A stretch of 64,000 nucleotides of DNA from Narthecium ossifragum (GCA_963920575.1 OY986964.1:13195460-13259459); one strand, 5' to 3'; shown: positions 41,098 to 54,129, counted from the stretch's first letter. Made by a program: numbers and translations. The notes: generated by a model not told the origin, from the sequence alone.

Positions 41098-44000
41098 CAC
41101 TACTAGAAAAAAGGGTAAAGATCACACTAGAAAAATAAAAAAGATTTCGGTTTTTAGAAAAATCGTGATAAAGAAAATGACTCAATAACTATTGTCACAG
41201 TTTGCTTTTTTTAATCACAGTTATTGAAAACCGTGATTAAATATGTAAAGTAATCTCAGTTGTTAACTGTGATTAAAACTATGTGATGGTTTGTAAGTAG
41301 AACACAGATTCTGTGAGGACCTATATCTAAATTTGGGGACCTGTATGCAAATACCGTTATTCGTAGGAGTTTTTAGCAAAATAGCCACCAAATACTAGAT
41401 AACCCTAATAACCCTCAAAAATTGATTACACCCTAAACCCCTTCAAAGCTTCTCCAGCCGCCGAACCCGAGAGAGGCGAGAGGAGCTTGACGCCGCCGGG
41501 GTCGTCGCCGCCGGTGGGGAAACGTTCGCCTCGGAAGGTTGGCCGTCTTCTTCTTCCCCTATCCTTTCTTCCTCACCATGTTCTTCTTTCTCTTTGCCGT
41601 GTTTTCCTCCGACGGATTTTCTTTGATCGGTTTGATGGTTGTGTGATCTTTAGTAGATCTGATGGGTTTGTTGATCTTGAGTAGATCGGATGATAATTCC
41701 TGGATTTTTTTCTTTCCTCCTTGCTTTGTTTCGGATTAATGCAAGCATGGAATGGATCGGTTGAGGTCGGGTTTCCGTTGATCGGTTGGAGTCCCCTGTT
41801 CATCTTCTAGATGCTGGTAGGGATTGCAATTGAACGATTGGATTTGTTTTGTTAGTTCGTGATTGGGTTATTGCGTTGGATTGATTTTCTTTTGGGAGCA
41901 TCTGCCGATCCTGCGATTTCTATGTCATCTTTGTTTTTTTTTAATCGGATTCAGGGGAGGCTTTGGCCAATGGGCATTGGGTAATTACTGGTTGTCTTCT
42001 AGTACGCACGTAAGGTGCTCGATGAGTTGTTTCTTGGCTGCGGGGGTGCTAGCTGAGCCATGCTGGGTGGTTCTTGCAATGTTGATCGAGGCCTTAGTTC
42101 TTTCTTGTGGTTTGGATCACCTGCTGGCTTTTGGGATTCCATTTTTGTTGCTTCTGCTTTTGCATCTGAGGGGACTTCTTAGCTCAGTTCATGCTATGCC
42201 TTGGCTCGTTCCTTCATCGAAGTCATTACTTCATTGAGTTAAATTGTTCTTGGTCCTATGTAAATGGGATTGCTTGGGGGGGGGGGGTTGAATTCTGCTG
42301 GATCATATGTTGGGTGCAGTAGGGTTAATTTCACTTGGTGTTTCTAGCTAGTATTTTTCCTCTTAATAAGTAGGATGTATTCTTGCATGGCAACAAAGGA
42401 AGCTAAGGTGTAGTGCTTGGATCGGGTGGCCCGAGAGCTGTTTCTTGTCCTTCTGTTCGAGGTAGGTGGACTATCCAGATGCATACATGAAACTAATTAT
42501 TATAACTAACATATATCATTGATGATGCATAGATAAACATATCTCATGTGATACTCCTGTTAATAATTCTATGTTGGTCACATTATTGTATTTTTGTATA
42601 AGTGTTGTGCTATTTTGTTGGAATTGTAGAGTGGCTGCTTGAGTGAACGTTGGTTTCCATTTGATCATTTCCCTATTGAAGGTGTATAGTTGTCTGTGAT
42701 GTGTCGGCTATAAATAATTTCTATTGTGCCAGTAATGCTATGTGAACCTGCTTATTTATATGTAGCTGAATATAACTCTTGTGGAGCTTATGGTTGTGTG
42801 ATGCTTATAAATAAATGTTTGTGATTGGTTATAACAGTGCTTTGTATGGTGCACGTGTTATGTTGGTTTTGGCTTGAGTTCTTCCGGGATATTACTTGTT
42901 ATTGGCATTGACCGCTATGGTGGCACGCATTACATGAGTCTAGGTCGGGGTCAAGTCTAGGAATGAATTTGTTATTGGAAAATAATGGAGAATGAATTTG
43001 ATCCTGAGGTACAACTGTTTCTGTTTGTGAGTTATTTGGTTTGAAACCAGTGATTGTGTAAAGCTGCTTTCTTATTGGTCTTGCAACATCTTAGAGTTCA
43101 ACAATCTAATCGTTGAAGCATTGCCATCCATTCTTGGGTTGTATTTTATCTTGGCATCGCTAATCTCATTTTTCTCAATATCAGTTACTGAGGACTTCTC
43201 TTGCCCTTTTTGCCTGGTGCGTTGTGCAAGCTTCAAGGTATATATATATTTTTTTATTGAATTTTGTTTCCATCTTTGCATAATGAACTTTGTTTTCTTT
43301 TTTTAGTTTTGATCGTTCAGCTTTAGACTAAATTTGTGTTCTAACATATTATGTTTGCTGCTTATAGGGTTTGAGATACCATTTGACTTCTTTCCACGAC
43401 CTATTTAATTTTGAGTTTTGGGTTGGTAAACTTCACACCTTGAAGCTTCCTCTCTTTTCACACCTTTCACAGTTCTGCTATCCTAAAAGATGTTACTGGT
43501 TGTTACAAAATAGTAGTTGCCGGCTTTCTTTTCATGTTGTTGGCTTTGATTCACTGACGAGAAGATCAACAGTTGTCTTTTCTCACCACCACACCTTCCT
43601 CTCTTTTTCCTTCATGTTTTTTATTCAGCAGTTGGCTTCTCTCTCATTCAACCCTCACTTCAGACTTCTAGCTATTCAGATGTCATCACTTCAAGCCTAC
43701 AGACTCTCATGCTGCCATTCTATAGTTTATATTGTTTCTGATCGTGGCATTTCACTACTTGCAGGTGTATTTGATGATGAGGATCACCACATCTAGTCAA
43801 TGCCATGCGTGACATCTTAATGGAGACAAATTTGTTTAGCTTTTCTTACGTTCTTTGTTTTCGTTGTTGAGATGATGCAAACCTAACTTTTAGCGAATTG
43901 GAGTTATTGTTGATTAGCTTTTCTTTTTTAGATTGAGGATTCTGGGTTAGCTTGTATATAAAGTATTACTTTATTTTTAATGTACTACGACTCATTTGAC

Positions 44001-44483
44001 AGTTTCAATATATATTATGAGTTTTGCTGGTTGCATTATTGTTTTGTATACATTGCACTTGTGGTGATGTTTGGGAAAATAGTTTTAGGTTTGGTAAATG
44101 AAAATATTGCGTTTTGGCAGCGATTGAATAAGGAGACAATCACATGTTTTTGAAAAAACTGAGATCTAAAATGGTTATAGATCACAGCGTTGTTGGGTTT
44201 TCATCTCAGTTGTTGGCTGAGATCTAAACCGTTTAATAGGACATGTCTAAATTGTTTTCATCTCAATTTTTAACCATTAATTACACACATTAACCGTGAT
44301 TGAAACCTATAATACATCTCAGTTTTTAAACGTGATTGAAACCTATAATACATCTCAGTTTTTAAATGTGATTGAATAAAACTACTTTCAATCACACCCA
44401 CATAGATCACGGTTTGAAAACCGTGATGGATGTGAATAGATCACAGAGAAAAACCGTGATTTAAAGCCTTTTTTCTAGTAGTG
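41098..44483. mobile_element. CACTA (En/Spm) transposon, non-autonomous, with CCC duplication
   Basis: It begins CACTACTAGAAAAAAGG and ends CCTTTTTTCTAGTAGTG, the hallmark termini. CCC flanks both ends (41095-41097 and 44484-44486). Subterminal regions contain many AACCGTGAT/ATCACGGTT and ATCTCAGTT repeats, as expected for transposase-binding sites. At 3386 bp it has no recognisable transposase or TNPA-like frame. The interior (41400-43800) looks like a GC-rich gene start followed by T-rich intron-like DNA. Confidence 0.95.
41400..43800 (+). other. Possible captured gene fragment inside the CACTA element
   Basis: The sequence passes from a GC-rich CCGCCG-containing stretch (41455-41540), like a 5' UTR and first exon, into long T-rich DNA with several short frames. 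No protein family was recognised. Capture of host exons is common in CACTA elements, but here it is only inferred from base composition. Confidence 0.3.
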
Positions 44484-44997
44484 CCCACATATCCTATAGT
44501 TAAATTAATCAAGAAATAGTTAAAACCTCCCAAAGGCTTCTGCGACCAAGCTCGGTTCTCTTGACGAAGGGATCGTTTTTAGGGAGTTCGTTCCCTAGTC
44601 AACCACTCCCCGCGGCACCTGGCCAGGGCTCCGACCACGAAGATCGCCGGCAGTCCCTCCTCCTTCCGGGTATTGCTTCTTCCCCCTTCACCTTAGTCTA
44701 GCTCTCGTGCTCTCCCCCCAACCTCTCTCTTCCGGCCCTGTTGGAGTCAAGTCGGCCGTGCGCAGCCGATAGCACTCACGACCAAGCCGATCCCTCTTCA
44801 CTTTCCTCTCTCTCTCTCTCTCTGTGTCTTTTCTTTCCCTTTACTCTAGTATTACGAGCTTTTTGCACGTAAGCTGTCCAAGCTTGCGTACCGGGTTGTT
44901 GAGGGCGGAATACTGGTTGAAGGGTCTCGTTACCTATGATGGATGAGGGTCCCGGGCTCGAGCCTAGTCCTCCTGGCCCGACTTGACTTGGGGTTAT

Positions 44998-46393
44998 TGA
45001 TGAGTCACTAAATATTGGTAATTAAACCCCTTAATTTACCTTTGTTATGTCTAGAGTAGTTGTATTTAATAGTTTGTTAGTTGATTTCAGGTTTTATCAT
45101 GATTTGAGAAGAAATACAAGATTTTCGAGATTCTTGATGTATAAGTTAAAATATTCTTGAACTTTAGTACGTGATAGAATACTTCAAGAGTTACAACTAT
45201 TATGTTGGACATTTTGCGAGATTCTTGATGTATTGATACCAGTTTTGAAGAATGCAAAGATATACAGATGCTGAAAAAACTGGTCCATCGACATTCAGAA
45301 GAATATTCATCGAATATTCGTGATACATTGAAATATTATGAAATCTTTGGGATATGATTGAAAACTTCCTAGTTTACAACTTCTATGTTGGACACGGTTT
45401 CACAACCCGGAGAGATTGGACCCGGTTGCACTAGGAATAAGACTCCCATAATTAATTCAGGAAATCCGAGTTGTAATAGAAGTCCAAGTTAGCCATAACC
45501 CTAATTTTGGGAGTTCTCCTATAAATAGGGTTATTCAATCCGAATTTCTCATCTTTTGGGGAGAAAATCAGAGAGAAAAAGGAGAAGGCTAGGGTTTTAA
45601 GACGGAGATCTTTCCACGGGGATCGATGGCTTCTTTCCCAACACATACAGATCTTTCCCAAAAGATGAGTAGCTAATTTCTAAACTTAGGGATCTCAAGA
45701 AATCCTAGTGTAACTTTTTATATTCTTTGATTTGAATCTTGTATTCTTCTCAAGACATGATCCTATGAATTTTCTTTTTATTGTTAATAGAGTTAAAGAA
45801 ACAGAGTTCCCTTGACGTACTTTTAGTCCTACATGATTTCTGTGATTGATTGTAGAGATTCATAGGATGGTTTTCATGTGATTTATGGTTTGCTAGTGAG
45901 ATAGGCTATGCTAAGCTAGGATAGGTTGTGCCAAGGTCATTCGGAGTAGTATAACTTAAAGTAATTGTAGGACCGAAGACAATCTATGCCAAGAAAGATA
46001 GGGTATGCCGTTAAGAATATAAATCTTATTTTAGGGATTCATGTGAGCTTGTAGTCATATGATCCATAATGTTTAGAGAAGGAGACAAGAGGATAACTGA
46101 AGAATACAGAAGGTGAAACTAAGGTGGATTGACTAATCCCTAGGTAATTCTTAACTTGGTTCAAATCCCGATCACTTCATTTGCTTTCTTAGATAATTTT
46201 TAGATAATTCAACCTACTTTTTGATCACTTCGCTTAGGAATCAGTTTCTAGACTTGATTTTACTTTCCAACGTTTTCCCTGTGGATCAACTCCAAACTTC
46301 ACCACTAATCTACCCTGTAGGATAGTTATAGAATAATGATTATATTTTGATTGAAGTTTGCTGCGCTTTAATGACACGCTTTGCGAACGATCA
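44998..46393 (+). mobile_element. Solo Athila-like LTR
   Basis: It starts TGATGAGTCACTAAAT and ends GCGAACGATCA. It matches element A and B LTRs in inverse orientation. The flanks GTTAT (44993-44997) and GTAAT (46394-46398) look like a 5-bp target duplication with one change. Length 1396 bp. No primer site or internal region follows. Confidence 0.85.
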
Positions 46394-46532
46394 GTAATCA
46401 TAAGCTGGCGCGGCAGAAGGGAAGACGTAGCACGAGCATGGTGCAGGTGCGGCGCGGTGGCGGTGCGGTGGCAGCACACATGGCATGACGCCAGTCGTGG
46501 CGTGGTGTGGGCGCGCGCCGACGGAGGGCCAG
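46394..46532. other. Short GC-rich spacer
   Basis: 139 bp rich in GGCG between two LTRs; origin unknown. Confidence 0.4.
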
Positions 46533-47953
46533 GGCGTTAAAGACGTTGCAAACTCAATCAAGAATAAAATTTATAAACCCTTATCCGAATACTAAATTAT
46601 GGGGTAGAATAGTGATGAAATACAGGATCGAACCACAGGGAAACTTTGATTAGGAAGGAGAAATCAGAATTAAATCTCGGAATTCTAACTCTAAATCGAA
46701 AAGGGTTGATTTGGGATTTTGGAAACTGATTAATTAAAACTAGTTAAGAAAGCGATATAAAAAGATTGAAATCTATTAATGAGAGAAGACCTAGGGATTA
46801 CTCAATCCACTTTAGTTTCACTTCCTGTATTCTCTAGTTATCCTCTTGGTTTCTTATCTAGACATTATAGATTCACAGCTTCTTAAGCTTACTTGAATCC
46901 CTAAAAGAAGGAGAGTGTTTTCCAAAGGCATATTTTATCTTCGATTAGCATAGATTGTCTTCGGAGTAACCTTAGCATAAGATATCTTCACTAAGCATAA
47001 AATATCTCATCGGTTATTCACAAACCAAATAAAAACCATCCTATAGATCTCTACCATCAATCACCGAAATCAAGTAGAACTGAAAATACGTCAAGGAACT
47101 CTCCTCAACTCTTTTACCATTAATACCAAATCTATAAGATCATGTCCAGAAAAAAAATACAAGATTCAACTAGAAAAATACAAGGAAGATCTACTAAAGC
47201 TTCATGAGATCCCAAAGTAAAGAATTAGCTACTCATCTTTGTGATTGAAGCCTTAGATTCGATGAAGAACGATTGGGATCCACATTGTAGCTCCATTTTC
47301 TCCATGGAATCCTCCAAACCCTAGTTCTATCTTTTCTCTCTATGGGGACCTGCAATTTTTGGCCAGCAAACACCTTCTTATAGGTGTATTCCCGGAATTA
47401 GGGTTTTTGGTTGAGTTGGACCTCCAATGCAACTCGGATTTCCTAGTTCAATTCTGATAGCCTCTTCCGGTCGCGACTGGGTTCAATTCGTCCGGAATTT
47501 GGAAATATGCTCAACATGACAGATATAGATTAGGAAGTCTTCAGTCCTGTCCCGATGATTTGACATTATTTGGACTTATCTGAAATATTTGGTGAATATT
47601 CTCCTGAGCGTCGATAGACCAGTCTTCCAGCATCTGTTTATCTTCATATTCTTGAAAACTGCTATTAATGTGTCCAGAATCTCGCAAAGTGTCCAACATG
47701 AACGTTGTTCATCTTGAAGTCTTCTATACGTCCTCCAAATTAGAGGAATGTAGGATTTATCTGGAGAATTTGGTGAATTCTTTTCAAACAGCCAGCGGAG
47801 TAGCGTAATTTTCACATATTAGTCTTTTTCTGTATTTTCTAACTTGAATCTTCATTAAACCTAAAATCTTTTAACAAACTATCAAATACAACCACTCTCG
47901 GGCTAACAAATGTAAATTAAGTGGTTTAAGTATGAATATTTAGTGACTCATCA
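46533..47953 (-). repeat. 3' LTR of element B
   Basis: Ends TGATGAGTCACTAAATATTC on the minus strand. It keeps an about 90-bp segment (about 47800-47890) that is missing from the 5' LTR. Confidence 0.92.
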
Positions 47954-47966
47954 CACCCCCCAACTT
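47954..47966 (-). promoter_or_regulatory. Polypurine tract of element B
   Basis: AAGTTGGGGGGTG on the minus strand, directly before the 3' LTR. Confidence 0.8.
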
Positions 47967-47970
47967 ACAC

Positions 47971-47990
47971 TTTGCTAGTTCTCGAGCAAA
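47971..47990 (-). promoter_or_regulatory. Pre-PPT hairpin of element B
   Basis: RNA sense TTTGCTCG-AGAA-CTAGCAAA, an 8-bp stem with one mismatch; same position as the hairpin at 17025-17044 in element C. Confidence 0.65.
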
Positions 47991-49028
47991 GGAAATATAA
48001 AAGAAAAGCAATAAATCTAATTAGCCACTTTCGTAGGTTTCACGGTTGCACTTAGCATGTGCAACAAGCCTTTAAACCCCTGGATTACCCCAGTGGAGGA
48101 GTTATAGTCTCCTGAGGATTTTTAGGGATGACACCCACAAACATCTGTACATTCCCTTGAATATATCATTAGAAATCAATTATAATATTCATCAACTCTA
48201 ATGCATGAAATAGAAATAATATCCATGAATAAACCTTTCAACTCATATTCACATAAAAACATAGTAAATCAAAACATGTCATAACATATTTCTAACACTT
48301 CAACATATTTAATCATGATTAAAAATAATTTAACACTCCTGTGTGTGAATGGGGTTCCACATGCTTCAGAGCATCAATTGTATCTAAACACTTCAACTAT
48401 TGAAGATCACAATCCTATCTAAGCACATATCTTCCACTTATCACATAGCAATATCTGCTTTTTTTTCGTAGGAATTTCAACTGTTTTACGCGAACACCAC
48501 GCTGGTTAAGCACACTGCCCGGTTACTAAGTTGAAAATCCTCATTTTTTTCTTTTTTTTCAAGAAATTCAACCGTTTTACGCGAACACCACGCTGGCTAG
48601 GCACACTGCCCGGTTACTAAGTTGAAAATCCTCATTTTTTTTTCGCATACTCAGATAATTACATCTGTTCATGTATTTTCTGCGTCATGACATAAAATTG
48701 TAAACCTATTCCAGTATCATGCTTAGAATCTAATATCAACCCCTTAACATGTGGAAGTGAACATGTGCATTAGGCTATGTCAAGCTATCCTTAGATCATG
48801 GTAAAAGTGTTAAAGTATAGAAATAAGATCATGCATAGCAAAAATTTACTATTTCTTATATGACATACAAGTCTCAGAATAATTCATAAGATAAATTTCT
48901 AAAACATGCACCATTGTCAAATCATATCATAATTTTATTATTTTGACATAATTCAAGGGATGTATAATATTTGGTTAGCAAGAAAAAAATATGAGCATGA
49001 AATTTATGAATGCTACCCCCAACTTAAA

Positions 49029-49048
49029 TGTAATTGTCCCCAATTACA
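49029..49048 (-). promoter_or_regulatory. GGGA-loop hairpin, element B
   Basis: RNA sense TGTAATTG-GGGA-CAATTACA is a perfect 8-bp stem on a GNRA-type loop, next to a second polypurine-like tract (about 49015-49025). Confidence 0.75.
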
Positions 49049-49406
49049 CCAAGTCATAAAAATAAAGCAAGGAAAAGGGTAGAGATAACCGTAATTGAGC
49101 TCCAAAATAGCGCTCCCTCATAACTACAAAAAAAAATCACCGCCATATTGCCAATAAAATTTATTCCTCCCAAGCATAACTTGCCAAAGAAATACATACA
49201 TTTCCCAAAAGATCAAATATAACTCATGAAAGTTCAAAACGGTACTAGAATGAGAAAAAATTTCAGCAGAGTCTCCTTTGTATTTTCATGATATATTAAT
49301 CTGTACAATCAATCATCCACATAAAGTGAAATATAAACATAAAATCTGAAAATACATCGAAGAATCCATGCACAACACACAAAAATATTCATCATCCAAA
49401 TTTCAT

Positions 49407-50155
49407 CTAGATTAAAGATCGAGACCGTCCGATTTGAAATCGAAGCTCTGTAGCATATGGATCGTGTTCTGTAACAGTTGGACAGCTGAGAGCTCGCCGG
49501 TGATGGATCAACGGTGAAACCTCATCGTCAGAGGACGGGAAGGGTACAGGAAGAATCGTAGATGCTTGAGGAGGTCTCTGGTGAGCTCTGATCGAAGAAT
49601 CGAGGCCTCCAGGTGACAGATCGGAGGTGAACGGCTCGGAGGAAGACGATTGCCGGAATTGGATTCCGATGATCGGAGCTCCAATCAAGGATGGCACGGG
49701 GTGAGGAAGGATCGTGGAGGCATGGGGAACGGTCCTATGGTGTTGGATTGATGAATTGAGCTTCAAGACGGTGGAATGAAGGTGGTCGGAGCGGTGGTTT
49801 CGTCGGAGCTTGAAGTCGATGATCCCGGCGGCAAGGAAAGGATTTGATGGTGGCGGAAGATTCGTGGTGACCAGAGGAAGCTTTTGGAGGTGTTTGGGAG
49901 CAATGGGCGGCCGTGGATGAAGGTGTCGACGATGGCCGAGGGGCTCGTCGGCGTCGGAGGAGAAGGTTTCGAAGGAAGAGAAGGACGCCGTTGAAGAGGT
50001 GGAAGGTTGGCAGAGGTTATGGTACTGGTTTGGAGGGATGAGGGCGGCCGGAGAGATGGCGATGGTAGTGGGTGGTGACGGCTTGGGGACGAGCCGACGA
50101 GCCGGGACGACGAGCCGCGATCAGACAACAGAGCGGGAGGAGAGAGGAAAAACAA
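49407..50155 (-). other. GC-rich Ser/Pro-rich open stretch in element B
   Basis: Two minus-strand frames (50155-49763 and 49766-49407) are rich in Ser, Pro and His and overlap by 4 bp. No domain is recognised. It may be a decayed accessory ORF or captured DNA. Confidence 0.35.
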
Positions 50156-50706
50156 GGAAATGCAAGAAAAATTTGAAAAGATGTAGAAAAAGACATGGAA
50201 AAAATTCTAAAAATTAAGAAAAATCGAAGAAACTAAAAAGAACTCCTAAAAACCGGGTTGCCTCCCAGCAAGCGCGTAATTTTATGTCTTTCGTTAGATG
50301 TCCTGAAAAGGTGCAATTATAGCCTGGATCCGTCAATCCAATGACATCGATCACCCCACTTAGAATAAATTCCGCCATATAATGCTTGAAACCAAACCCA
50401 GCCCCACAATAAGTTCAGTATTTGATGATGTAGGCCAATCAGTTCTTTCCTCCCCATACTTGAACTAGAGACTCCACCCTCTATGAATGGCAACCTATCA
50501 TCATGTTTCATCTTGCAACCCGGTCTACGGTATGTGTCCCTCATAATGTTGGAACCCGGAAGTGAACATGGAAGGGATTTTGATCTCAGAATATATGTAG
50601 GCAATGACGATGGTGCAAATATAGGTAAAGGAGGAGGTGGTGGCTCAAGTTTAGAATACAATGACACATTTATGCAAAAGTGTGTGTCAACATAATAAGC
50701 ACGAAC

Positions 50707-53700
50707 TTATCCATGATCTAAATCAGGTGCAAGAGTAAGAGATAACGGTGGAAGGGGCTCAACCACCCAAGAAATAGTTTCATGCACGATGTGTGGTTTG
50801 ATATCATCTTTCGATTGTGCAGTGTTCTGATTAACATCATCATCAGATTTAGAAGCATAGGCATTCAAAATATTAGACATAATGTCATTCTTTAATTCAA
50901 CATCATCATCCTCAGAATCATACTCATCCCAAATTGTAGGCAATCTATCATGATGCAGTTTAAGATCATAATCATCATCTTTAGAATCATACTCATCCCA
51001 AATTATAGGCAACCTATCATCATGCAGTTTCGCATCATTACCAGCATTGTCAGAATCATATTCTTCCAGAATTTTAGACAATCTTTCATTGCGTAATGTA
51101 AGATCATAATCATCATCGTCATCAGAGTCATAAGCCCTCGAAATTGCAGATAATCTATCAATCATTATAACATGAGACTTATCATCAAAGCAATCAATCA
51201 AACTATCAACATGGAAGCATTCATTCTCACGCTCAGGCAAACATGTAGTCTTAAAGATGTTCAGTTTAACATGCATATGGCCAAAAGAGACATCCATGAC
51301 ACCAGTTCGACAGTTGATATTCACATTTGCTATAGCCAAAAAGGGACGTCCTAAGATGATAGGCACGGTTTTTTTACAGTGAACAACGGGTTCCATATCC
51401 AAGACGACAAAGTCGACAGGGAAAAAGAAGTTTTCCACCTTCACTAAAACGTCTTCTGCAATGCCTCTAGGAGTCCTAATGGATCTATCAGCCAATTGTA
51501 GACTGATCGGTGTCGGTTTGAGCTCTTCCATCCCAAATTCCTTATAAATTACGGGCAAAATGTTAACACTGGCTCCTAGGTCAAGAAGGGCACCATCAAT
51601 CTGGTAGTCTCCTAGGCAACAGGGTATGGTAGGGGTACCAGGGTCCTTTAATTTGGGTGGCGTGTTATGTTTCAAAATCGAATTGACTTGTTCAGGTAGA
51701 AGGATTTTCTTGTCCCCTTTGTGTTTTGTCTGGCGTTTATGAGTGCACATGTCCTTAAGAAATTTGGCATACGAAGGGATCTGACGAATGGCCTGAAGCA
51801 AGGGTATGTTGATGTTGACATGTTTGAAAGTTTCAAGGATTTCCTCAGTAGCTCTTCGGGCTTTGATGGTTGGGTACGGGTCCTTAAGGGCTGCAGGAAA
51901 TGGCACTTTTGGAATGTATTTAGCTGGATCAGGCTCTCTAGAATCAGATGGGCCAGTATTAGGTGAAAAATAAGAATCATCTTGGGATGGATGTTTGATC
52001 TTCGGATCGGGCGTTTGGTCATCCAGATTGACAGGTTCACCTATTTGATTATCTACTGTTTTGCCACTTCTAAAGGTCACAACGGCTTTTGCACTCTCGA
52101 AGTTTTGGCTTTCTACATAGTGCTGGCCTCTCGGGTTGGTGACAGATTGACTTGGCAAATGACCATCCTCTCTTTTAGACAATTTATTAGATAGCTGCCC
52201 AACTTGTTTTTCTAAATTTGATACGGATTGAATCGTTGAAGATAAGTTGTTTTTCAGTAAGGAGATATCACATTTGACAGTTGAAATTTCGACCTTCATG
52301 GATGACATATCCCTATTGATATCACCTCTCATCTCTAAAAGTGTACTCATGATTGAATTTAAAGTGGGCTCAGTTGATGATTCAGGAGGAGGAGGTTGAG
52401 AGGTATTTTGTGGATAATGTGAAGAGTACCCCGGGTTTGAATTTGCAAAAGGTTTAGGTAGGTAGTTGAAAGTAGATGTATTAGCTATATTGGTTTGCCC
52501 TTGAAAGTTACTTGACTGTTGTGGCTTCCAACTAAAATTAGGATGATTTCTCCAACCTGGATTTGTAGGTATTAGAATAATGGTTGTTCTGAGGTTTGGA
52601 AAAACCATAAGTTGCATTAATATGTTCCTGAACAAAGTCAGGGAAATTGGGAGCTAGATGACAATCAGTGATATGGTGATCAGAATTAAGGCAAAGGGCT
52701 CAGGTTTCAAGAGAAGTGTTAGGCAATTGTTGAGCAAGAGATTGGCCTGTTTTCAACTGGTTTAAAGCTTTAGTTAGGAGGGCTACTTGTGCGGAGAGAC
52801 TTTGGAATTCAAAAATTTCATGAATTCCCCGAGAATTACGAACAGTGGTAGGCCGACTCCTAGAAACTGAGGCATTGTGTTGTGCATTTTCAACAAGGTT
52901 ATCATACATTTCCCAAAGAGCAGTCCATGGCTTACTAAGAACAACACCCCTGCAACATGCTTCGACCATTGTCCTATACCGATCATTAAGATCATTATAA
53001 AATGAATGGGCTAATTGCCACTCAGGTACCTCATGATGGGGACACTCTCTAAGAAGATCCTTAAATCTTTCCCAAGCTTCATGAAACATTTCATCTTCAT
53101 TTTGCATAAAAGAAATAATAATGGTTCGATAATTTTGAGTTTTAACGATAGGAAAATATTTTTTAAGGAAAGCATCCTAAAGTTGGTCCCATGTTGAAAT
53201 CGAATTTGGAGCTAAGGTTTGGAGCCAATGTTTAGCCTTGTCTTTCAAAGAAAAAGGGAAGAGCTTGAGTCTAAAGGCATCATCATTAAAATGCTGAAGT
53301 TTGAACATAGAAAGGATTTCAAGGAAGCTAGCAATGTGTCCATAGGGATCCTCATTCTCACGCCCATAGAAAGAAGGTAAGGCTGTAATCCAGTTAGGCT
53401 TAATCTCATAATGTGTAGCATTGATGGTAGGTAGGTTGATACAAGAAGCGTAGGTATAAGGTCAAGGTAGGAAGTGATTCCTAATTGAAACTTCTCTATT
53501 ATTGTTATCATTTCCACCCCTACCCATATTATCATTAGTGTCAATGACATGTTCCTCGTGTTCAGCCATTAAGGATTGCAAGTTGCTTATGGCTTCATGG
53601 TAATTACTTAGAGATTTTTGTCCTAAGGTTCTAGTTGCTCGAAGTGTGGCCTCTATTTCTAGATCCAAAGGTTCCAACGGATTATGTAGGGATCGTCTGC

Positions 53701-53707
53701 CTTGCAT
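50707..53707 (-). pseudogene. Gag-protease polyprotein of element B, with stops and a frameshift
   Basis: The minus-strand reading starts at about 53707 (MQGRRSLHNPLEPLDLEIEA) and gives a full Athila-type Gag with capsid-like region (GHIASFLEILSMFKLQHFND...HWLQTLAPN). It is interrupted by TGA near 53461, TAG near 53177 and TGA near 52699, plus a frameshift near 52560. From there a long open frame holds the coiled-coil linker (NLEKQVGQLSNKLSKREDG...PSQSVTNPRG) and an aspartic protease. The protease shows DLGASVNILP in place of the usual D-S/T-G-A and the downstream IILGRPFLAIANVNI block. After the protease come five imperfect acidic repeats of about 23-25 residues (DRLPxIWDEYDSxDDD) and a stop. 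Reverse transcriptase is absent. The DLGAS variant is normal for Athila-type proteases. Confidence 0.88.
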
Positions 53708-53821
53708 GCAAGATCACACCAAAAAGAGAAAAAGAAAATAGAATATTCGGAGGAGAGGACAAAACCCGGCAAACAACAATTGAAACGAAAAGGTTTGAAG
53801 CAAAAAGGCTTAGCTGACTAT

Positions 53822-53945
53822 GCAGTTCCGATCAGTCGGTTTCCAATCCGATCGGTTGCTCCAGGACACAAGCTCCTTCACTCGAAGACCACTTCAAAGC
53901 AGATGGCGTAGTCCGATCGATCGGATTCAAGTCCGACCGGTCGCT
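53822..53945. repeat. CCGATCGATCGG-type palindromes in the leader of element B
   Basis: Variants CCGATCAGTCGG, CCGATCGGTTGC, CCGATCGATCGG and CCGACCGGTCGC occur in about 120 bp between primer site and gag, with GCTCCAGG after two of them. Confidence 0.75.
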
Positions 53946-54129
53946 CCAGGTGCCTGGCGAGTTGTGTTTTTCTTCAAGAAAAATCCGTTCCAATGCTGCA
54001 AAAATTCTAGAAAATTGTCAGAAAAATCCTAAAAATATAAAATAAAGTAAATAAAAATAAAAATCTAACTACGCTCAGAAAAAGAATTAAGAGAAAATTA
54101 AATCGATACTCCGTTGTAAATCAAAAGAG

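Larger units (their letters stand above)
38233..44997 (+). mobile_element. LTR-like module D, plus copy, split by two insertions
   Basis: The pieces 38233-38270, 40786-41097 and 44487-44997 join into a module of about 860 bp matching the two minus copies. It begins TGTTACGCGTCAAAATTTGA and has CCTATATAAAGCCC at about 41083-41096, followed by AAGCTCGGTTC and GGGAGTTCG. A solo LTR (38271-40780) and a CACTA element (41098-44483) interrupt it. The right end next to the solo LTR at 44998 is not defined. Confidence 0.55.
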
